Below are positions 6,479-10,663 of a stretch of DNA of 10,663 bases, piece by piece. Both the position numbers and the translations under genes were made by a program. Below the pieces are notes generated by a model, which was not told where the DNA came from, did not search any database, and saw only the letters and a program-made list of their open reading frames with translations. The stretch is taken from contig DHXL01000003.1 in assembly GCA_002415335.1 (NCBI GenBank), forward strand, positions 19,203 to 29,865, written 5' to 3'. This DNA comes from Oxalobacteraceae bacterium UBA5157. Its GTDB lineage: Bacteria; Pseudomonadota; Gammaproteobacteria; Burkholderiales; Burkholderiaceae_D. Position 1 is the stretch's first letter. The number at the start of each line of letters is the position of its first letter.

Positions 6479-8185
6479 ATGAGCGACGGAGAGGCGATGG
6501 AAGATACAACCATGTCACATGCGAGACCATTCGCCAAAACCGCGCTGGTGGTTGACGATAGCCCGGTCGAGCGCGCGGCCGGCAAAGCCATGCTGGAGAA
6601 ACTGGGTTTTGTCGTGACCACCGTGACCAGCGGCGATGAAGCCTTGCACTTGCTCGGCGAACGCCACATTGATCTGGTCCTGTGCGATATCTCGATGCCG
6701 GGCATGGGCGGCCTCGACTTGCTGGACGCCACGCGCACTCAATCAAATCCCCCCATGTTCATCATGGCGACGATGCACAACGATGCCGAACACGCGATTG
6801 CATCGCTGCGCCGTGGCGCCTATGGCTACCTGGCGAAACCGTTGCGCATGCCCGCATTGCAAAAGACCGTCACCGAAGCGCTTGCAAGGTACGATGAAGA
6901 GCAGATTTCGGCACGCCAGGCGCAGACGCTGGCGCGCCAGGATCGATTGACCGGCCTCGTCAACAAGGCCGAATTTTCGCGCCAGCTGGAGCAGCGGCTG
7001 CATGACACACCGGCCGATGCGGCCAGCGGCGCGGTACTGCTGGTCAAGATCCATGGACTGAATCACATTAACCATAGTTACGGCCGCAGCGCGGGCGATA
7101 AGGTGCTGCAACAGGCGGCCGCACGGCTGTCACTGCTGGTGCGGCCGTCGGACTTGCTGGCCCGATTCAGCGGCGACATCTTCGCGCTCTATTTCAACGA
7201 GATCCCGCATCCCCAGCTCGAGCAGCGCGCGGTCGGCATTGCGGAAGAAATCGAGAGTCTCAAAATGGTGCTGAACGGCGACGCGGTCAGCCTGGCGGTC
7301 GTGTTGGGCGGCGCGTGCGCACAGGCCGCGATGGGGATCGAAGATCTGCTCAATCGCGCCGATTTTGCACTGCACCTGGCGCGCGAACGCAGCCGTAACC
7401 GCATCCGGATCTACAGCGAAGCGGACGAGGTACACAAGCGCGCATTATCCGATCAATTGAGCACGCTGGCCCTGGTGCGGGCGGCGCTGGACGATCCGCG
7501 TCAGCTGTCCATGCATTACCAGCCCATCATCAACCTGGTCAGCGGACAGGTCAGCCATTTTGAAGCGCTGCTGCGCCTGAAAGATGAAAACGGCAAGCCC
7601 TGCAATACCGGAGAGGTAGTCAAGACCTGCGAAGTCTTCGGCTTGATCGGGCGCGTCGATCGCGCCGTCGTCAAAGCCTGCCTGGACCAGGTGCAGTCCT
7701 TGCCGCACGGGACGGGGGTCGCGATCAACCTGTCCGGCAAATCGATCGGCGATCCCGAACTGCTGCAGTTCATCGAGAACAGCATGGAAGCGCTCCACAT
7801 CGATCCATCCCGCATCATTTTCGAGCTGACCGAAACCGCCGCGTTTTACAATCTCGACGAAGTACGACATTTCGTGCGCCGCATCAAGAGCCTTGGTTGC
7901 CGCTTTGCGCTGGACGATTTCGGCGTCGGCTTCTCGTCCTTCTACTACATCAAGGAACTCGCGTTCGATTACCTGAAGCTGGACGGCTCGTTTATTGCGA
8001 ACCTGTCGCGCAATCCGAATGACCAGGTGTTCGTACGCGCGATGGTCGAGATCTCGCGCGTGTTCGGGCTCAAGGTGATCGCGGAATGGGTGGAGGATCG
8101 CGAAACCGCAGAAATGCTGCGCGGCTTCGGCGTCGCCTTCGGTCAAGGTTACTTTTTTGGAAAACCGATGCCACTGCCGAGGTGA
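6479..8185 (+). CDS. REC-GGDEF(degenerate)-EAL c-di-GMP phosphodiesterase
   Basis: This 568-residue three-domain protein has a receiver at about 20-135 (Asp26/Asp27, phospho-acceptor Asp70 in LVLCDISMP, Thr98, Lys120), a GGDEF domain at about 150-312 and an EAL domain at about 325-565. The GGDEF signature is SGDIF (231-235), so cyclase activity is probably lost; such domains can still bind GTP or act as regulators. The EAL site looks intact: EAL 362-364, Asn417, Glu449 in FELTE, DDFG 479-482, Lys500 in LKLDGSF, Glu536 in AEWVE and Gln556 in QGYFFGKP. The expected reaction is c-di-GMP to pGpG, controlled by receiver phosphorylation. Start is uncertain among ATG 6479, 6497 and 6512; none has a strong ribosome site and the receiver begins after all three. 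It follows the single receiver by 27 bp and ends convergently with the EamA gene. Confidence 0.93.
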   Translation: MSDGEAMEDTTMSHARPFAKTALVVDDSPVERAAGKAMLEKLGFVVTTVTSGDEALHLLGERHIDLVLCDISMPGMGGLDLLDATRTQSNPPMFIMATMHNDAEHAIASLRRGAYGYLAKPLRMPALQKTVTEALARYDEEQISARQAQTLARQDRLTGLVNKAEFSRQLEQRLHDTPADAASGAVLLVKIHGLNHINHSYGRSAGDKVLQQAAARLSLLVRPSDLLARFSGDIFALYFNEIPHPQLEQRAVGIAEEIESLKMVLNGDAVSLAVVLGGACAQAAMGIEDLLNRADFALHLARERSRNRIRIYSEADEVHKRALSDQLSTLALVRAALDDPRQLSMHYQPIINLVSGQVSHFEALLRLKDENGKPCNTGEVVKTCEVFGLIGRVDRAVVKACLDQVQSLPHGTGVAINLSGKSIGDPELLQFIENSMEALHIDPSRIIFELTETAAFYNLDEVRHFVRRIKSLGCRFALDDFGVGFSSFYYIKELAFDYLKLDGSFIANLSRNPNDQVFVRAMVEISRVFGLKVIAEWVEDRETAEMLRGFGVAFGQGYFFGKPMPLPR

Positions 8186-8202
8186 CCCGGTCGCTGGTCA
8201 CC
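8181..8202. terminator. Shared hairpin containing both convergent stop codons
   Basis: GGTGACC (8181-8187) and GGTCACC (8196-8202) are perfect inverted repeats with an 8-nt loop. The TGA of the EAL gene (8183-8185) lies in the left arm and the TGA of the EamA gene (8200-8198, minus strand) in the right arm. No T-run follows in either direction, so termination strength is uncertain. Confidence 0.5.
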
Positions 8203-9067
8203 CCGCGGCGACGCGTAACGCGGGACGCTGCGCGAGCAAGATCACGGCGGTCAAGACCAGCGTGCCGCCGATCAATTGGCTGACGCTGATCGATTCGTCG
8301 AGCAACGCGACGCCGAGAATCAGCGTGATCACCGGCTCCAGCGTGGAGATGATCGACGCCTGGGCGGCACCGATCCGCTTGATGCCGGTGAGGAAGGCAG
8401 CGATCGCAAGGACCGTCGAAAACAGCGCAATCGCGGCGATAGCCAGCCAGGCGCTCGCGCTGTGCGGCAAGCGGCTACCGCCGGCGATGGCGAACGCGCC
8501 ATTGCCGATCGCCGCGATGCCCAACACCACCAGCGTCGCCGCCAGCGGATGCGTATCCCGCGTCAGCTGGTTGCCGAGCAGGATATAGACCGCATAGACG
8601 GCAGCGGCCAGCAGACCCAAGCCAATTCCGAGCGGCTGGCCTTGCAACTTGCCGCCCAGCGTAATCGCGAGCCCGGCCGTCGCCAAGGCGAGCAGCGTCA
8701 GGGTGCGGCGGTTCAGCCTCTCCCAGCCCAACAGCAGCGCCAGCGCAGTCACCAGTATCGGATAGATATAAAGCAGCAAGGCGACCAGGCCGCTGCTGGC
8801 ATACATCAGGGCCGTGAAGTAACTCTGCGATTGCGCCGTGTAGAGCGCGCCCATCAAGATAAAGCCGGCCAATACGCGGCCGCGCGGCATCGGAATGCGT
8901 TTCAGCCAAACCACCGGCGCAAGAAATGCCCCAGCCAGCAGGAAACGCAAGGCCAGCAACAGCGACGGACTGACGCCGGCTGCATAGGCGATCTTGGCGA
9001 ACATCGCGATGCTGCCGAATCCGAGCGTGGATAACAAGACCAGGATGATGGCGGCGCGGCGAGACAT
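8198..9067 (-). CDS. EamA/DMT-superfamily permease
   Basis: The 289-residue, strongly hydrophobic protein has the two tandem EamA repeats (about 5-138 and 147-280), each with about five membrane helices, giving the ten-helix inner-membrane fold of drug/metabolite transporters. Diagnostic stretches are ASSGLVALLLYIYPILV (90-106), closing repeat one, and AQASIISTLEPVITLILG (235-252) with LLDE, closing repeat two. Family members export amino acids, metabolites or toxic compounds; the substrate cannot be told here. Start ATG 9067 is preferred over the in-frame TTG 9085 because AAGGA (9077-9073) lies 5 nt upstream. It is divergent from a GcvA-like LysR gene across 139 bp, the classical layout of a regulator and its target exporter. 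Confidence 0.92.
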   Translation of the reverse strand: MSRRAAIILVLLSTLGFGSIAMFAKIAYAAGVSPSLLLALRFLLAGAFLAPVVWLKRIPMPRGRVLAGFILMGALYTAQSQSYFTALMYASSGLVALLLYIYPILVTALALLLGWERLNRRTLTLLALATAGLAITLGGKLQGQPLGIGLGLLAAAVYAVYILLGNQLTRDTHPLAATLVVLGIAAIGNGAFAIAGGSRLPHSASAWLAIAAIALFSTVLAIAAFLTGIKRIGAAQASIISTLEPVITLILGVALLDESISVSQLIGGTLVLTAVILLAQRPALRVAAG

Positions 9068-9106
9068 GATGATCCTTTTTGACAACGAGGCTGAATTTAA
9101 TTTATG

Positions 9107-9125
9107 GTCAATCGATCGACTTGAC
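9107..9125. promoter_or_regulatory. Candidate LysR-type operator in the eamA/lysR divergent region
   Basis: GTCAA (9107-9111) and TTGAC (9121-9125) form an interrupted palindrome with a 9-nt spacer around TCGATCGA. Nearby is a second short palindrome, AGCCA/TGGCT (9133-9137, 9144-9148), and GGTCAAT at 9106-9112 recurs at 9178-9184, 72 bp on. These are plausible recognition and activation sites for the LysR protein encoded at 9207, but short repeats of this size can arise by chance. Confidence 0.35.
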
Positions 9126-9206
9126 GCACAACAGCCAGTTTATTGGCTTGCGCGGCGCAAAACAAACCAATATCCTTGGTCAATACCCACAATCCAATTG
9201 AGGCTC

Positions 9207-10139
9207 ATGTCACGTCGTCTGCCGCCACTGCCGGCCGTTCGCGCGTTCGAGGCTGCCGCCCGTCATGGCGGTTTCCAGCGCGCCGGCGAGGAATTGCATG
9301 TGTCCGCGGGCGCGGTTGCACACCAGGTCAAGCAGCTGGAAGTGTGGCTCGGCGTCGAGCTGTTCCGGCGCCTGGCGCGCGGGGTGGCGCTGAGTCCCGC
9401 CGGGCAACGCTATGCCGAAGCGATACGGCCGCTGCTGAACGGGCTGGCCGACGTATCGGAAGCGTTGCAGCATCAAGGCGATGAACGGGTCGTCACGGTA
9501 ACGTCGGTGCCCTCGCTGGTCACCAACTGGCTGATGCCACGGCTGGGGCGGTTGCGCGAGCAGCATCCCGAAATCGACATGCGGATCCTGTCGTCGATCC
9601 AGACGGTCGATTTTCAACGCGACGGCGTCGATGTTGCGATCCGGCTCGGCACCGGTCCCTACCCGGGACTGAAAAGCGAGGTGCTGATGGAGGAACGGTT
9701 CTCCGCCGTGTGCAGCCCGGCGTTCCGCGCCGCGGCGCCGGACATTATGCAGCCGGCCGATTTGCTGCACCATCCCCTGCTGCGCGACGAGGCCGAGGCG
9801 CGCATTCCGGGCGAGATCACGTGGACCAGCTGGCTGCAGGCGTGCGGTGTGCGATACAGCAACGCAACCGGACCGAGCTTTTCGCACACCTACCTGACGC
9901 TGGAGGCGGCTGCAGCCGGTCAAGGTATCGCAATCGCCGCCGAGCCGTTTATTGCGTCCTATCTGCGCTCGGGCCGACTGGTGCGGCTGTTGCCCGAACG
10001 CGTGCTCGGGCCGTACCGCTTTCATTTGCTGCGTTCACCTGCGGCAGACGCGCGACCGCTGGTGCAGGCATTTTGCGAATGGATCAAGCAAGAGGTCCAC
10101 TCCGAACAGGAGCAAGATTCGTCACCGGCCAGCCGATGA
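9207..10139 (+). CDS. GcvA-like LysR-family transcriptional regulator
   Basis: The 310-residue length is normal for LysR proteins. The N-terminus RLPPLPAVRAFEAAARHGGF (4-23) and the winged helix-turn-helix to about residue 65 (HVSAGAVAHQVKQLE, LFRRLARGVALSPAGQRY) are typical of the GcvA/AmpR-type subgroup. The effector domain runs from about 93 to 295 (TVTSVPSLVTNWLMPRL, DGVDVAIRLGTGPYPGL). ATG 9207 is preferred over the open frame back to 8994 because the family motif begins there and TTGAGG lies just upstream (spacing of only 3 nt). It is divergent from the EamA permease, its likely target. The C-terminal 15 residues are polar and outside the fold. The inducer is unknown. Confidence 0.92.
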   Translation: MSRRLPPLPAVRAFEAAARHGGFQRAGEELHVSAGAVAHQVKQLEVWLGVELFRRLARGVALSPAGQRYAEAIRPLLNGLADVSEALQHQGDERVVTVTSVPSLVTNWLMPRLGRLREQHPEIDMRILSSIQTVDFQRDGVDVAIRLGTGPYPGLKSEVLMEERFSAVCSPAFRAAAPDIMQPADLLHHPLLRDEAEARIPGEITWTSWLQACGVRYSNATGPSFSHTYLTLEAAAAGQGIAIAAEPFIASYLRSGRLVRLLPERVLGPYRFHLLRSPAADARPLVQAFCEWIKQEVHSEQEQDSSPASR

Positions 10140-10167
10140 TCTTCCCCGCTTGCGGGCAAAACAAGAA

Positions 10168-10173
10168 TATACT
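10168..10173 (+). promoter_or_regulatory. Candidate -10 element placing transcription start at the HDOD2 ATG
   Basis: TATACT, one mismatch from the TATAAT consensus, ends 6 nt before ATG 10180. A start about 7 nt downstream of the hexamer would coincide with the A of the ATG, and no purine-rich ribosome site is present. No good -35 is seen; a small CCCGC/GCGGG hairpin (10145-10156) sits at that distance. Confidence 0.3.
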
Positions 10174-10179
10174 TTTCTC

Positions 10180-10663
10180 ATGGATAGACTCAAAGCATTC
10201 AGCACGATTGCCGTTCAAGCCGGGCGCGGTGAACTCGCGTTCCCGACCAGCGTCAATACTTCCCTCAAGATCAAGCGGGTTCTTGACGATCCCGATTGCA
10301 GCCTGGAGCAGGCCGCCAAGCTGCTGATGACGGCGCCGCTGATCGCGGCACGCGCCGTTGCGATGGCCAATTCGGCCGCCTACAACCGCGCCGGAGCGGA
10401 GATCACCAGCGCGCGACAGGCGGCGATGCGTTTGGGCTTCAAGACCCTGCGATCGCTGGTTGCAGCCGAGATCGTTCGCGAATTCAGCTGCACGATCCCG
10501 GAGCCGGAAGTTCGTGCATTGGCCCGGCAACTGTGGGAACACACGGCCCACGTCGCCGCGCTGGCCCATCTATTCGCACGCCGGGTCACGCATCTCGATC
10601 CGGAAACAGCCATGTTCGCGGCGATTGTGCATGAGATCGGCGGCTTCTATCTGCTATACCGAC
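10180..10663 (+). CDS. HDOD-domain signalling protein (paralogue 2), cut by right window edge
   Basis: The 161 residues seen align without gaps to the first HDOD protein (gene at 1833), with about 102 identities by hand count (63%). Both begin MDRL-AF and share the ANSxAYNR element, HTAHVAALAH, RVTHLDPE-AMFA and IVHE-GGFYLL, again with HE in place of HD. The conserved nucleotides are scattered, so the duplication is not recent. The gene lies 40 bp after the LysR stop on the same strand, yet a -10-like TATACT next to the ATG and the lack of a ribosome site suggest its own, possibly leaderless, transcript. Function is expected to match paralogue 1: a non-catalytic signalling adaptor with unknown partner. 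Confidence 0.9.
   Translation, partial: MDRLKAFSTIAVQAGRGELAFPTSVNTSLKIKRVLDDPDCSLEQAAKLLMTAPLIAARAVAMANSAAYNRAGAEITSARQAAMRLGFKTLRSLVAAEIVREFSCTIPEPEVRALARQLWEHTAHVAALAHLFARRVTHLDPETAMFAAIVHEIGGFYLLYR

Noticed and set aside
8276..9034. 252-codon plus-strand frame opposite the EamA gene
   Set aside because: Gln/Arg-rich antisense shadow of a membrane-protein gene.
8994..9206. 71-residue upstream extension of the LysR frame
   Set aside because: It overlaps the divergent permease start and promoter region; the LysR motif begins at ATG 9207.

Overview
The window looks like chromosomal DNA of a GC-rich betaproteobacterium, most likely order Burkholderiales and possibly family Oxalobacteraceae (Herbaspirillum/Noviherbaspirillum type). 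This rests on the GC-rich third codon positions, the GcvA-like LysR protein, the HDOD and response-regulator repertoire, and the TGRMN-type hybrid kinase. The taxon is inferred from general likeness, not from a search. I see no rRNA, tRNA, CRISPR array, transposase or phage gene.

Left part (1-2700). A minus-strand gene running off the left edge encodes the start of a PknK/AAA-type hybrid serine/threonine kinase. Its kinase domain lacks the whole N-lobe, the catalytic Asp and the DFG loop, so it appears to be a pseudokinase. Divergent from it is a 336-residue catalase-fold haem protein (mini-catalase type), followed by an HDOD-domain signalling protein that ends in a perfect 12-bp hairpin.

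Middle part (2700-5670). A tight three-gene minus-strand operon holds two colinear paralogous proteins of unknown function (220 and 234 aa, joined by a TAATG stop/start overlap) and a 525-aa cytoplasmic DyP-type haem peroxidase with a GTG start. Together with the catalase-like gene this gives two haem peroxide enzymes and two unknown partners within about 5 kb, and it is the best candidate here for an undescribed system. A 395-bp AT-richer gap separates it from the next operon.

Right part (6065-10663). A stand-alone CheY-like receiver (TTG start) and a REC-GGDEF-EAL protein form a plus-strand c-di-GMP operon. The GGDEF signature is degenerate and the EAL site looks intact, so net c-di-GMP breakdown is predicted. 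It ends convergently against an EamA/DMT permease in a hairpin whose two arms contain the two stop codons. The permease is divergent from a GcvA-like LysR regulator, its likely controller. The window ends in a second HDOD gene, about 63% identical by my count to the first over 161 residues, whose upstream sequence suggests a leaderless transcript.

Overall the region mixes signal transduction (pseudokinase, two HDOD proteins, receiver, c-di-GMP phosphodiesterase) with peroxide and haem chemistry. A functional link between the two sets is inference from position only.
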